Shown here in pieces: positions 10,217 through 18,989 of a DNA stretch of 64,000 nt. The position numbers and the translations under genes were made by a program. The DNA is from an uncultured Burkholderiales bacterium (GTDB taxonomy: Bacteria > Pseudomonadota > Gammaproteobacteria > Burkholderiales > Burkholderiaceae_E): positions 27,626-91,625 of the forward strand of contig CADEEH010000002.1 of assembly GCA_902826305.1 (NCBI GenBank), read 5' to 3'. Under the pieces are notes generated by a model, which was given only the letters and a program-made list of their open reading frames with translations, did no database searches and had not been told where the DNA came from. The stretch's first letter is position 1. The number at the start of each line of letters is the position of its first letter.

Positions 10217-11584
10217 TCAGCCGTCGACCAGCACCGCGCGCCGGCAGTGGTCGAGGTACGCGGCCTCGTGCACCGCCATCAGGTCCCGCACCGCGTTCCA
10301 GGTCCACGACGGTGCGTCGAGGCTGCGCGTTTCGGATCGGCGGACGGCCGCCGCCCAGGCGCGCCGGTCGTCCTGGCGCAACTGCCGGCCGTGTGCGCGG
10401 CCGACGATCGCCCCCAGCCAGCCCGCCAGCTCGATCGCCTGCTTCTCCCCGAGTCCGGCGAAGTCGGGCTTCAGGTCCTGCGGCATCAGTTCGCGGAGGA
10501 ACACGGTATGCCGGCCGAGGCGACCGATGGCCATCCGGTCGCCCAGGTGCGGAGACATCGCCTGCGCCCCGGTCTGCACCCGCAGCGCCTGGTCGAGCAG
10601 GTACGGTGCCGGCGGCGCCGCACGCGTCGTCGCGTGTGTGCTGCCCGGCGCGGCGTCGAGCGCGCGCGTGTCGTTGCCGTGCACCGAGGGGGCGACCGAG
10701 GCCACCGCTTCCTTGATGTCGACGAGCCGGATCACACCCTGATCACCCATCGACTCGATGGCCTTCCAGAATTCCCGGGTGGCGCGCCGGCCCGCGCGTG
10801 TGTTGTGATCGGCGTCGCCATCGAAGTGATCGAGGCAGGCCTGCGCGGCGCGCCCGGTCGCGACCAGTACGGCCACCCGCAGCAGTCCCAGCGAGCTGCA
10901 GCCCTTGACCCAGTACGCGGCATCGAGGATCACGGGTGCCGGATCGTCGGCGCCGTGCAGGCCCAACACGGTCATCAGCCGCGCACGGCCCTCGTCGCCG
11001 CTGAACAGCAGCTGGACCTGGGCAGTCTCCGCGTCGCTCAGCGGCCAGAAGTCGCTGCCGAGCGGGAACGACGGTCGCAGACCTTTGAGCCGCTCGCGTG
11101 CCAACGCAGTCCAGGCGCGTCGCACCGATACACGCATCATCGGATGGAACGATCCGGGTACGTCGATGGCCGCGCCCGGGCGCAGCAGTGCCCGGCCATA
11201 GCCGCGGCACGTGGCCTCGATCATCTTCAGCGTGGCCTGGCCCGCGAGATCCATGCCACGCGCCGCGCTGGCCAGGCTGAGTTGCAGGCGCAGCAGGTCC
11301 CAGGCGGCGTGACCGACCACCGTCTGGTCGAAGTCGCGGATCTGGACGTCGACACGGCCTTCGGCGTCGGCCAGCGGCCCGATGTTGCCGCTGTGGCAGT
11401 CGCCGCAGATCCACAACGCGGGCCCGACGGGCACATCGATCCGGTGCTCGTCGATCCACGCGTAGAAGCGCTCCGTGCTGCCGCGAACGTACGCGTGAGC
11501 CGAACGCGACATCTTGATCACGCGACGGGCGCGCAGCGCAACGGCTCGATCGTCGGGAGTGACGGGCAGGTTCCTGTCGCGCAT
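10217..11584 (-). CDS. DUF2252 family protein (kinase-like fold)
   Basis: A 455-residue DUF2252 protein. The diagnostic segments are the early K-M-x-x-S-x-x-x-Y/F-x-R-G block (IKMSRSAHAYVRG), the WICGDCHSGNIG loop and DVQIRDFDQTVVGHAAWDLLRL, which look like the catalytic and metal-binding loops of aminoglycoside-kinase-like folds. FLRELMPQDLKPD and GRAHGRQL near the C-terminus also match. The activity is not established. The ATG at 11584 follows the GNAT gene by 11 bp, so it is the last gene of a four-gene minus-strand operon (lipoprotein, MFS, GNAT, DUF2252). Confidence 0.88.
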   Translation of the reverse strand: MRDRNLPVTPDDRAVALRARRVIKMSRSAHAYVRGSTERFYAWIDEHRIDVPVGPALWICGDCHSGNIGPLADAEGRVDVQIRDFDQTVVGHAAWDLLRLQLSLASAARGMDLAGQATLKMIEATCRGYGRALLRPGAAIDVPGSFHPMMRVSVRRAWTALARERLKGLRPSFPLGSDFWPLSDAETAQVQLLFSGDEGRARLMTVLGLHGADDPAPVILDAAYWVKGCSSLGLLRVAVLVATGRAAQACLDHFDGDADHNTRAGRRATREFWKAIESMGDQGVIRLVDIKEAVASVAPSVHGNDTRALDAAPGSTHATTRAAPPAPYLLDQALRVQTGAQAMSPHLGDRMAIGRLGRHTVFLRELMPQDLKPDFAGLGEKQAIELAGWLGAIVGRAHGRQLRQDDRRAWAAAVRRSETRSLDAPSWTWNAVRDLMAVHEAAYLDHCRRAVLVDG

Positions 11585-11595
11585 GTGATCGCGGG

Positions 11596-12243
11596 TCAGG
11601 CCAGCGGCCGACTCAGCCGGAACAGCGTGTGGTCCTGCGGATCGGTGCCGACCGTGAAGCCGAGCGACTTCGCCAGCGCGATCATGCCCTGGTTGTCGGC
11701 GAAACACTGGCCCTCGATCACCCGATAACCGGCGGCCGCGGCCTGCGGGATCAGCGCGGTCAGCAAGGACCGGCCGACGCCGCGCCGCTGCGCCGGATCG
11801 GTCACCGCCACCGCGAACTCGCAGACATCGTCGTCGTTCTCGCCCGGTGCGAAACGCGCGACGCCGATGATCCGCTCGGATGCCGGCAACGCCGCCCTGG
11901 CCGGATCGGGTGACGGCAACGGGTCCGGCGCATGGGCATCCAATGCCTCGCGGACCGCGACCTCGGCGGCCGCATGTGGCGTCAGGAACGCACCGAGCAC
12001 CATTTCACGCGGCGGCGTCGGAGTCACCAGGCGACGCAACTGGTCATCGGTGGGTTCGCCGGCGCCACCGAGCGTGCGGGCGCGCAGCGACGTCGGCGAC
12101 AGTCCGGCGATGAACACACGCTCCGCGGCCAGGTCGTCGGGGCCGATCTCGCGGATGTGCAGGCCGTCGACGAACTCGCGCGGCGAAGCCCCGGGCATGG
12201 ACGTCGGCGACGGATCGGACGGCTCGTCGTTCGCGGCACTCAT
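11596..12243 (-). CDS. GNAT-family N-acetyltransferase
   Basis: A 215-residue protein with one GNAT domain. The acetyl-CoA pyrophosphate-binding loop is visible as QRRGVGRSLLTALIPQAAAAGY, preceded by the beta-strand ICEFAVAV-type segment (DDVCEFAVAVTDP) and followed by a GQCFADNQGMIALAKSLGF motif typical of the fold's last helix. An N-terminal region (IREIGPDDLAAERVFIAGLSPTSLRART) resembles the acetyltransferase modules related to Pat-type enzymes. Start MSAANDE at 12243 is preferred for its GAGG ribosome-binding site; an ATG at 12282 would overlap the MFS gene. Substrate unknown. Confidence 0.85.
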   Translation of the reverse strand: MSAANDEPSDPSPTSMPGASPREFVDGLHIREIGPDDLAAERVFIAGLSPTSLRARTLGGAGEPTDDQLRRLVTPTPPREMVLGAFLTPHAAAEVAVREALDAHAPDPLPSPDPARAALPASERIIGVARFAPGENDDDVCEFAVAVTDPAQRRGVGRSLLTALIPQAAAAGYRVIEGQCFADNQGMIALAKSLGFTVGTDPQDHTLFRLSRPLA

Positions 12244-12256
12244 CGACGCCTCGTTC

Positions 12257-13567
12257 TCATGTCGCGTCGGCCGTCGCATCACCGACGCGAGCCGGGCCGA
12301 CGCGCCAGCCGAGCATCACGCCCAGTGCGGCCAGGTGCAGCACCACCAGCGAGGCCATCGTCGCACGAAACGCCTCCGGCGTCGTGAAACCCGACGAACG
12401 ATAGGCATCGACGACCACGCCGAACAGCCACTGGTTCACGAAGATGCCGGCGAAGATCAGCAGGTTGAACGCGGTGAATGCACGACCGGTGAGTGCGGCG
12501 GGGAAACTCAGGCCGACATGGGTCTGGACCAGCGTGAAGCAGGTGGATACGATCGCCAGGCCCAGCCACAGCAGCCATGCCGACGTCATCGTCAGCAACG
12601 CGATCATTGCCTCGATCGCGATCAGGCCCAGCGTGCCGAAGCCGACCACGCGGGCGACGCTCCAGCCGCGGCGTGTGAATCGGGGCGCGAGCCAGCCCAG
12701 GGTCAGGAAGCTGAACATCAGCACCAGGTTGAACGCGAACAGCGCCTGCGCGGAGCGCTCGGGCGACAGCCTGAGCACCTCGACGAACCAGGGGCCGGCC
12801 CACAGGCTCTGCAGCGAGATGAAGTTGCTGTGGACAACAACCGCGAGCACACCGAAGCGCCAGAAGTAGCGGTCGGTGAAGATCAGCCGGTAGCCGCCGA
12901 GTGTGTCGCCCAGCGATTCGCCGCGTGCGCTTGTATTGGCCCGCTCCTGATCGCGCGGCAGCCCCCACCACAACGCGATCGCACCGGCCACCAGCAGCAG
13001 CGAGGCGACCAGGAACACCCCGCGCCAGCCGATCGCCGGCAGTGCCCGTTGAACCGGCACGGTCGCGATCAACGCGCCGAGTGATCCGACGACCAGCATC
13101 CACGCGGCCAGTTGCGGCTGGCGGGCTTCGGTGTACCAGTGCCGAAAACCGGTGAACGCGGCCATCAGGCACGCCGACACGCCGGCACCGACCAGCGCCC
13201 GGCCGATCCAGAGCAGCGCGAACCCGTCGGCGAGTGCGAACAACGTGGTGCCACACGCGGCCACCAGCAGCAGCGCCGCGTCGGTCCGGCGTGCGCCGAA
13301 GCGATCGAGCAGCACCCCCAGCGGGAGTTGCATCGCCGCGAAGCCGAGGAAATACGCCGATCCGAGTGAACCGAGCTGGGCGTGTGACAGACCGAGGTCG
13401 CTGATCAGCATCGGCGCGATCACCGCGCTGACCGAGCGCAGCCCGTACGACAGCAGATAGGCGAATCCGAACAGCGCGAAGATGCGAATCGCCAGCGACC
13501 CGGCGACCGGCGTGTGGGTCGTGGTCATCGGCGCGGGGCCGGGCTGGGCGTCGGTCGCCGCCTTCAC
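12257..13567 (-). CDS. Major facilitator superfamily transporter
   Basis: A 436-residue permease with about 12 transmembrane helices. The MFS loop 2-3 signature is seen in GVLLDRFGARRTD. The N-terminal half resembles nitrate/sugar-phosphate-type MFS (SLGSAYFLGFAAMQLPLGVLLDRFG). The GTG start at 13567 overlaps the stop of the upstream lipoprotein gene (GTGA), implying coupling; an ATG 39 nt downstream is an alternative. Substrate not deducible. Confidence 0.85.
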   Translation of the reverse strand: MKAATDAQPGPAPMTTTHTPVAGSLAIRIFALFGFAYLLSYGLRSVSAVIAPMLISDLGLSHAQLGSLGSAYFLGFAAMQLPLGVLLDRFGARRTDAALLLVAACGTTLFALADGFALLWIGRALVGAGVSACLMAAFTGFRHWYTEARQPQLAAWMLVVGSLGALIATVPVQRALPAIGWRGVFLVASLLLVAGAIALWWGLPRDQERANTSARGESLGDTLGGYRLIFTDRYFWRFGVLAVVVHSNFISLQSLWAGPWFVEVLRLSPERSAQALFAFNLVLMFSFLTLGWLAPRFTRRGWSVARVVGFGTLGLIAIEAMIALLTMTSAWLLWLGLAIVSTCFTLVQTHVGLSFPAALTGRAFTAFNLLIFAGIFVNQWLFGVVVDAYRSSGFTTPEAFRATMASLVVLHLAALGVMLGWRVGPARVGDATADAT

Positions 13568-14136
13568 GGCAACAGGCGCAGCGAACCGACGAAGGTCGAC
13601 ACCTCGTCGCGGTTCATGTCGGGACCCACCGACACCGCCTGGTAGACCCGATCGCCACGACCGACGAACAGCGCCACCATCGAGACCGGCTTGCGGTTGG
13701 CCGTGCCCTCGACCTCGATCCGGATGCCGGGCACCGCCGCGGTCGCGCGGCCGGACGGATCGACGACCTGCACCTGCACCGCGGTCGCCTGGGTCTCGGC
13801 GCCGGCGATGTTGCGGACCATCGCGGTGCGCATCGCGCTCAGCGCGCGGTTGCGGCTGGCGTCGTCGGCCGCCGGCAGCGGCGCCTCGGCGACCGTGAAC
13901 GCGGTGTCTCGGACCTGTGCGCCGCGCATCGTCATCGCGACATCGATCTCACCCAGCCTGATGGTGCGGGTCATCTCGGTCGGCTTGCCCGGCAGCATCA
14001 CCAGGTATCCCGGCGGGCCGACCCGGATCTCGCGCCAGTTGTAGTCCGGCGTGCAGGCACCCAGCAGCAAAGCCAGGGTGGCGGCCGCCAGCCGAGGTGG
14101 CATCGAGGTTGTCGAGCGGCGGTTTGACACTTTCAT
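13564..14136 (-). CDS. Putative lipoprotein of unknown function
   Basis: A 190-residue protein with signal peptide and lipobox LLGAC (Cys about residue 28). The mature region contains FLVMLPGKPTEMTRTI-like wording (YLVMLPGKPTEMTRTIRLG), which recalls small exported proteins that share a PsbP/LpqN-like core, but the match is weak. First gene of the four-gene operon that runs through MFS, GNAT and DUF2252. An internal ATG at residue 12 could also start it without losing the signal peptide. Confidence 0.7.
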   Translation of the reverse strand: MKVSNRRSTTSMPPRLAAATLALLLGACTPDYNWREIRVGPPGYLVMLPGKPTEMTRTIRLGEIDVAMTMRGAQVRDTAFTVAEAPLPAADDASRNRALSAMRTAMVRNIAGAETQATAVQVQVVDPSGRATAAVPGIRIEVEGTANRKPVSMVALFVGRGDRVYQAVSVGPDMNRDEVSTFVGSLRLLP

Positions 14137-14208
14137 CGGATAATCGGACCAGGGTCGGACGAAACGTGAAGCCGAAACATACTCCGACAGACCCCTGGGG
14201 AGACGCGG

Positions 14209-14538
14209 ATGTTGTACGAATTCAAGTCACGGGCCGCCGGCACGGTGGTGATGACACAACCGATCGCCGAACGGATCCTGGGCATCGTCGGCAAGGCGCC
14301 GGGAGCACCCGGCATCATCACCGTGGAAGCGATGCCGGAGGCGATTGCCGCACTCGAGCGTGCGGTCGCCGAGGAGAAGCAGAACGGCACCCCGCCGCCG
14401 GCCGCCGGTACCGGGACGACGACCGACAACGACGAGGAGCGGCGCACCCCGGTCACGCTGTCGCAACGCGCCTATCCGTTCATCGAACTGCTGAAGGCGG
14501 CCCACGCCGGCGGCAAGCCGGTGACCTGGGGCGCCTGA
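14209..14538 (+). CDS. DUF1840 family protein
   Basis: A 109-residue cytoplasmic protein matching DUF1840, common in Betaproteobacteria. The N-terminus MLYEFKSRAAGTVVM and the segment ERILGIVGKAPGAPGIIT are typical, as is the C-terminal PFIELLKAAHAGGKPVTWG. The central region is a polar Pro/Thr/Gly linker. A GGGGAGACGCGG ribosome-binding site precedes the ATG. Function unknown. Confidence 0.85.
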   Translation: MLYEFKSRAAGTVVMTQPIAERILGIVGKAPGAPGIITVEAMPEAIAALERAVAEEKQNGTPPPAAGTGTTTDNDEERRTPVTLSQRAYPFIELLKAAHAGGKPVTWGA

Positions 14539-14602
14539 CGTCGGCAAACGCGCGATAATCGGCGCCGGGCGGACCTGCGCCCGTTCGCACGAGAGCGACA
14601 CC

Positions 14603-14911
14603 ATGGCCCTGACGATCGACGTGCGCTTCGACGCACGAACCGAGTTCGAACTGCATCCGGCCGAGCCACAGGACCCGCAGGCCGCGCGCCGATGGCTCGA
14701 GGAACAGTTCGTGACGCTGGAGGCCGAGCCGACGCGGGCCTCGGGCAAGGTGCTGATCGCCGACAAGGTGCTCGCGGTGGCGATCGCAGCCGGCGCGCGT
14801 CGGTTCCGCGACGATCCGGATTGGGCCGCACGGTACGCGGCCGCGGTGGCCGGGGCGCTCGGCAAGACGGTGGTCACCGTCGACACCGCGTCGGGCACCG
14901 TCTCGTTCTGA
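14603..14911 (+). CDS. Small conserved-looking protein, unknown function
   Basis: A 102-residue protein starting MALTIDVRFD, with an acidic, Arg-rich composition, no membrane segment and a C-terminal segment GKTVVTVDTASGTVSF predicted as beta strands. It follows the DUF1840 gene by 64 bp on the same strand and has a purine-rich GAGAGCGACACC leader. I do not recognise a family. Confidence 0.65.
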   Translation: MALTIDVRFDARTEFELHPAEPQDPQAARRWLEEQFVTLEAEPTRASGKVLIADKVLAVAIAAGARRFRDDPDWAARYAAAVAGALGKTVVTVDTASGTVSF

Positions 14912-14923
14912 CGCCTTGGAGAC

Positions 14924-14940
14924 GGTCCGCATGGCGGACC
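14924..14940. terminator. Hairpin between convergent genes, possible terminator
   Basis: GGTCCGC-ATG-GCGGACC forms a 7-bp perfect stem with a 3-nt loop in the 33-bp gap between convergent genes ending at 14911 and 14945. No T-run follows on the plus strand, so it is a weak or bidirectional terminator candidate. Confidence 0.4.
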
Positions 14941-14944
14941 CTCC

Positions 14945-15352
14945 TCAGGGATGTTCGCCGGGACGCCGGGGCGGTTTCGGCACGCGGCGCTCGATCAGCA
15001 CGTAGCGCATCGTCACCGCCTCGACCACCTCCCAGGTGCCGCGAAAGCCGGACGGGATCACGGCCGATTCGCCGGGCCCGATCTCGGTGAGTGTGCCCGC
15101 CTCGTCACCGAGCCGGATCCGGCCTGACAACACGTGGACGAACTGGTCGCGGCTCTCGGCGAACGCGAACCGCCAGACACCGGGTTCGGCGCGCCAGGTG
15201 CCGGCATCGACTTCGCGGCTGGTGCTGACGAACTCGGTCCGGGTGACGCGCTTCGGGTCGCCAAGAACCCGGTCCTGCGGCCGGGGAGAATCGATCCTCT
15301 CCTCGACCGCAGCGATGTCGAACTTGACGATCCGCGGCGCGCTCCGACTCAT
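14945..15352 (-). CDS. Cupin-domain protein
   Basis: A 135-residue single-cupin protein. The barrel motifs appear as FAESRDQFVHVLSGRIRL and GPGESAVIPSGFRGTWEVVE, matching the EutQ/(S)-ureidoglycine aminohydrolase-like cupin group (DUF861). The first motif keeps one His, so metal binding is uncertain. It starts 4 bp after the stop of the LLM oxidoreductase gene and is surely co-transcribed. Role unknown; small-molecule binding is likely. Confidence 0.82.
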   Translation of the reverse strand: MSRSAPRIVKFDIAAVEERIDSPRPQDRVLGDPKRVTRTEFVSTSREVDAGTWRAEPGVWRFAFAESRDQFVHVLSGRIRLGDEAGTLTEIGPGESAVIPSGFRGTWEVVEAVTMRYVLIERRVPKPPRRPGEHP

Positions 15353-15356
15353 GGTC

Positions 15357-16535
15357 TCAGTGGGTCGTCCGCGAAGCGACTTCGGCGGCGTATTTCTGCC
15401 CCGCCACCTCGACCGCCTTGGCGTGGACTTCGGCCAGCGCCGGTCGCGCGGCGCGGGCGCGCGCAGCGGCCTGCATCGTCGACTGGTGATGGCCCTGGAA
15501 ATGCGGGAACACGTGGCGCGCGATCAGGTCGTAGCTGCGCCGGGTCGCATCGAAGTTCGCCCAGTTGTGCGCAAGCATCAGGTACGAGCCGAAGCCACCC
15601 TTGGATTGTGCCCACAGCCGGTCGATCTGCGCCTTGACCATGTCGGGGGTGCCGATCGCACCGAAGCCCGACTCGTTGACGAACGCGATCATCTCCTTGA
15701 TGTTGCTGCCGGGCACGGCCATCTGCGGGAACGCCGCCACCGCCTGGAAGTAGTCGAACCAGTGCGCCATCCCGTATTCGACGTCGCGATACGCCTGGTC
15801 CATCGTCTCCGCGCAATGCACCAGGCCGACCAGCCGCCACTTGTTGCGATCGACCACGGTCTTGTAGTGCGCGGCCTGCTGCTCCATCACGTCCCAATGC
15901 AACGCCAGCGCGTCGAAGCCGGCCGCGGTGGTCGCGCCGATCGACAGCAGCCCGCAACCGAACCGACCGGCGAGTTTCGGCCCGGTCGGCGAGGCGACCG
16001 CCGCGACCGCGACATCGAACAGCGGATTCGAATACGGCCGCAGGTGCAGGCGCGCGTCCTTCAGCGTCCAGCGATCGTTCTGGAACGTGACCGGCTCCTC
16101 GCTGGTCAGCAGCTGGTGGATGACGCCCAGGCCGTCCTCGAGCAGGCCGCGGGTCTGCGACTGCGACAGGCCGACCATCGCGCCGTCGGTCGGCAGCGAG
16201 CCCGGTCCGACACCGAGCATCACCCGACCCCGCGTCAGGTGGTCGAGCTGGACGATCCGCTCGGCCACCCAGAGCGGGTTGTGGTACGAGACGCTGACCA
16301 CGCCGGTGCCCAGCCGGATGTGCCGCGTGCGCTCCGAGGCGACCGCCATGAAGATCTCCGGCGACGCGGACAGCTCGGTGCCCGCCGAGTGGTGCTCGCC
16401 GCACCAGGCCTCGTCGTAGCCGCAGCGATCGAGCCACTGCACCAGTTCCAGGTCCTGCTCGAGTGCGAGTGTGGGGTTGATGCCGGGCTTGTGAAACGGG
16501 GCCAGGAAGATGCCGAACTTCATGCGATGACTCAT
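15357..16535 (-). CDS. LLM-class flavin-dependent oxidoreductase (bacterial luciferase-like)
   Basis: A 392-residue luciferase-like monooxygenase. The family opening KFGIFLAPFHKPG, the DEAWCGEHHS segment, the RIRLGTGVVSVSYHNPLWVAERIVQLDHLTRGRVMLGVGPGS block and the SPEIFMA strand are all present. Such enzymes oxidise substrates with FMNH2 supplied by a reductase, and a divergent NADPH-FMN reductase gene starts 166 bp away, a plausible partner. The ATG at 16535 (MSHRMKFG) has an AGGAGAGACGCG ribosome-binding site. Followed 4 bp later by a cupin gene. Substrate unknown. Confidence 0.88.
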   Translation of the reverse strand: MSHRMKFGIFLAPFHKPGINPTLALEQDLELVQWLDRCGYDEAWCGEHHSAGTELSASPEIFMAVASERTRHIRLGTGVVSVSYHNPLWVAERIVQLDHLTRGRVMLGVGPGSLPTDGAMVGLSQSQTRGLLEDGLGVIHQLLTSEEPVTFQNDRWTLKDARLHLRPYSNPLFDVAVAAVASPTGPKLAGRFGCGLLSIGATTAAGFDALALHWDVMEQQAAHYKTVVDRNKWRLVGLVHCAETMDQAYRDVEYGMAHWFDYFQAVAAFPQMAVPGSNIKEMIAFVNESGFGAIGTPDMVKAQIDRLWAQSKGGFGSYLMLAHNWANFDATRRSYDLIARHVFPHFQGHHQSTMQAAARARAARPALAEVHAKAVEVAGQKYAAEVASRTTH

Positions 16536-16701
16536 CGCGTCTCTCCTCGTGGTGGTCGTCGTGGGCCGGCCCGTGGACCCCGTGCCGGGTCGCCGTGGCT
16601 CTGCGTCCTTCGGCGGAATCCCCATGCTAGCATCGGTCGCATACCGGCGCAGCCGCCCGACGCGGCACACGCCGCTCGATCGATCGACACGCAGAGGGAC
16701 G

Positions 16702-17283
16702 ATGCCCGCCCCACCCTTCATCGTCGGCCTCGGCGGCACGACACGAGCCGGCTCCACCTCGGAACGTGCACTCGCGATCGCCCTGGAGGCCGCTGCCGCG
16801 GCCGGCTGCGACACCCAACTGCTCGGCGCCGATGCGATGCCGGCCGAAGCCTACGATCCGACGCGAAGTGAACGCAGTCCCGCCGCGCTCGCGCTGGTCG
16901 CCGCGCTGCGCCGCGCCGACGGCGTCGTGATCGCCACGCCCGCGTACCACGGCGGCATCTCCGGCCTGGTCAAGAACGCGATCGACTTCACCGAGGACAT
17001 GAAGCGTGATGCGCGACCGTACCTCGACGGACGTGCGGTCGGCTGCATCGTCGTCGCCGACGGCGCGCAGGCACTCGGGTCGACGCTCGCGTCGCTGCGC
17101 GCGGTCGTGCATGCGTTGCGCGGATGGCCGACGCCGTTCGCGGCGACACTCAATGCGAAGGACAAGCCGTTCGGCGGTGATGGGCGCGCGGCGGACGAGC
17201 ATGCGATGCAGGCGTGTCGGCTGGTGGCCGCGCAGGTGGTTCAGTTCGCGCGGATGGTGCGGGGGACCTCGGGCCCCGGGTGA
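16702..17283 (+). CDS. NADPH-dependent FMN reductase
   Basis: A 193-residue flavodoxin-fold reductase. The flavin-phosphate loop reads GGTTRAGSTSERAL near the start, IATPAYHGGISGLVKNAIDF carries the family Y/T-H-G-x-x-S-G-x-x-K-N-A-I-D pattern, and the C-terminal segment around the LRAVVHALRGWPTPF region is typical. Start MPAPPFIVGL at 16702 gives the usual short N-terminus; a longer in-frame version from 16549 would reach back into the divergent promoter. Probable FMNH2 supplier for the divergently encoded LLM enzyme. Confidence 0.88.
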   Translation: MPAPPFIVGLGGTTRAGSTSERALAIALEAAAAAGCDTQLLGADAMPAEAYDPTRSERSPAALALVAALRRADGVVIATPAYHGGISGLVKNAIDFTEDMKRDARPYLDGRAVGCIVVADGAQALGSTLASLRAVVHALRGWPTPFAATLNAKDKPFGGDGRAADEHAMQACRLVAAQVVQFARMVRGTSGPG

Positions 17284-17383
17284 AGGAGGTCGCGCGACGT
17301 GTCGCGCAGGACGCCCGTGAACGCGTAGCGACCGGCCCGCGGACAGCCCGTCCACTGATCTCGATCGACAGACCGGAGGCCCG

Positions 17384-17839
17384 ATGACCCCTCTGTTCCG
17401 AAAGCTGGGCCTGAAGGACCAGATCACGATCCACGTCCTGGACGCACCGGATTCCTTCGCCATCGAAACAGCCGGATTGACCGGACGGCTCGTCGTCCGG
17501 AGCCTCGACGCCGGCTCACCGGCCGAGTTCGTGCTGGCGTTCGCCAGGTCGCAGACGGCGGTCGACGCGATCGGCAAGGCTGTCACCGTCGGCACACGGG
17601 ACGATGCGATCGTCTGGATCGCCTATCCGAAGTCGACATCCCGGCGGTACCGTTGCGACTTCAACCGCGACACGGGTTGGTCTGAACTCGGCCGCGCAGG
17701 CTTTGAGCCGGTGCGCCAGGTGGCCATCGACGAGGACTGGTCGGCGCTGCGCTTCCGGCGCGTCGAATTCATCAGGACGTTCACGCGCAGCCAGGCCATG
17801 GCCATCTCGCAGGAAGGAAAGCGACGCGCGGGTCGTTAG
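17384..17839 (+). CDS. DUF3052-like protein
   Basis: A 151-residue cytoplasmic protein whose start (KLGLKDQITIHVLDAPDSF) resembles DUF3052 proteins, and whose middle (DAIVWIAYPKSTS ... YRCDFNRDTGW) matches the same group. Ends with a basic tail (GKRRAGR). Preceded by a well-placed purine-rich GACCGGAGG site. Function unknown. Confidence 0.7.
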   Translation: MTPLFRKLGLKDQITIHVLDAPDSFAIETAGLTGRLVVRSLDAGSPAEFVLAFARSQTAVDAIGKAVTVGTRDDAIVWIAYPKSTSRRYRCDFNRDTGWSELGRAGFEPVRQVAIDEDWSALRFRRVEFIRTFTRSQAMAISQEGKRRAGR

Positions 17840-17916
17840 AACGAGATGCAACATATTTGCGGGCCAGCACACGATGGCGCCTGAGCGTCCCGTGCGCCGC
17901 CGGTGATCCCGGCCGG

Positions 17917-18783
17917 TCAATCCTCTCCGGAGGCTACGGCCGCGAGCCACTGCTCGCAGGCGTCGACCAGGTCACGGTCGTCGGGCTTTTTCATGGGCTC
18001 GCCATCACCCCCCGCTCGCGGCGCGAGGATCGTCTCGGCGGACAGCAGTGGCGTGTCGGCGTCGCCCAGGCCGTCCGCATGCTCGGCGAGCCAGCGGATG
18101 ATGACGGCACCCGCCTCGCCCAGCGTCCGATGCCGCCGCGAGTTGCGCGCCCCGCCCAGATGGGTCAGGTTGACCTGGTCGATCACCTGCCACAGGTCAC
18201 GGGCACCGAAGGCGCCGCGCAGTTCGGTGTCCTGCAGCAGGTCGCGGCAATCGATCAAGGTCTGCTGCAACTCCACCGCCGCCGAGCGCGTGATGCCCCG
18301 GCCGGCGAGCGACAGATTCGCGGCGAGGTCGCGTCCGGACTTGTGTACCTGCTCGCGTGCGACCGCGACCGCGGCCGTGTCCGCCGTCGCCAGGACGGGA
18401 TCGGCAGTGAGTTGCCGCGCGAACGCCGACACGGCGGACACGAAGCGCAACCAGAGTGTGTCGAACTCGCGGTTCGGCTCGACCGACGACGTGCCGCCCG
18501 GTGCGCCGAGAACCCAGGCGTAGAGGTCGCGCCGCTCGATCGCGGTCATCCGCTCCGGGGCCTGCCTGATGTAGCGGCGCATCCGCTCACCGGCGCGCCC
18601 CCGCCCCAGCGGCAACTGACCCTGGCCGAACAGGTCGACGAGCCGATCGACCACCTGGAAGACACGCAGCGCTTCCAACTGGTAGGCCGCATAGATCGCC
18701 GCCACCGCGTTGAGGTTGTCGCGTTCGATGTCGTGGTCGCCGCGCGCGGGACGCGACGGACGCCGGCGGATTCGAGTGACCAT
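17917..18783 (-). CDS. Conserved-looking protein of unknown function
   Basis: A 288-residue mostly helical cytoplasmic protein. The basic N-terminus (MVTRIRRRPSRPARG) is followed by helices such as NLNAVAAIYAAYQLEALRVFQVVDRLVDLF, and the C-terminus is acidic (DLVDACEQWLAAVASGED). ATG 18783 follows an AGGAGAG site. It is divergent from the HNH nuclease gene, with the LexA box between them, so it too may be SOS-responsive. I do not recognise the family and no catalytic motif is visible. A longer in-frame extension to 19104 runs antisense into the nuclease gene and is rejected. Confidence 0.7.
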   Translation of the reverse strand: MVTRIRRRPSRPARGDHDIERDNLNAVAAIYAAYQLEALRVFQVVDRLVDLFGQGQLPLGRGRAGERMRRYIRQAPERMTAIERRDLYAWVLGAPGGTSSVEPNREFDTLWLRFVSAVSAFARQLTADPVLATADTAAVAVAREQVHKSGRDLAANLSLAGRGITRSAAVELQQTLIDCRDLLQDTELRGAFGARDLWQVIDQVNLTHLGGARNSRRHRTLGEAGAVIIRWLAEHADGLGDADTPLLSAETILAPRAGGDGEPMKKPDDRDLVDACEQWLAAVASGED

Positions 18784-18956
18784 CAGCGCTCTCCTCGGTG
18801 ACCCGACCCGCACCTCGTTGCACGGTTGCCGGCCAGCTCGCGGTATGCAATCACCGCAATCGTCGCTGTTCGGCCCGCGATGTGTCGCGCCACGGACCCT
18901 TGGTGCACCGTTCGTGGCACCGGCGATTGTCGACTCACCGAGGGCGGGAGAGTATA

Positions 18957-18972
18957 CTGTATATAACAACAG
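18957..18972. promoter_or_regulatory. LexA (SOS) box
   Basis: CTGTATATAACAACAG matches the CTG-N10-CAG rule of gamma/betaproteobacterial LexA sites, with the AT-rich core and flanking TA and TG expected of strong boxes. It lies 17 bp upstream of the HNH nuclease ATG at 18990, inside its promoter or leader, and 173 bp from the divergent gene. This is one of the very few AT-rich spots in the region. Confidence 0.82.
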
Positions 18973-18989
18973 TGTCAGCAGAATCCACC

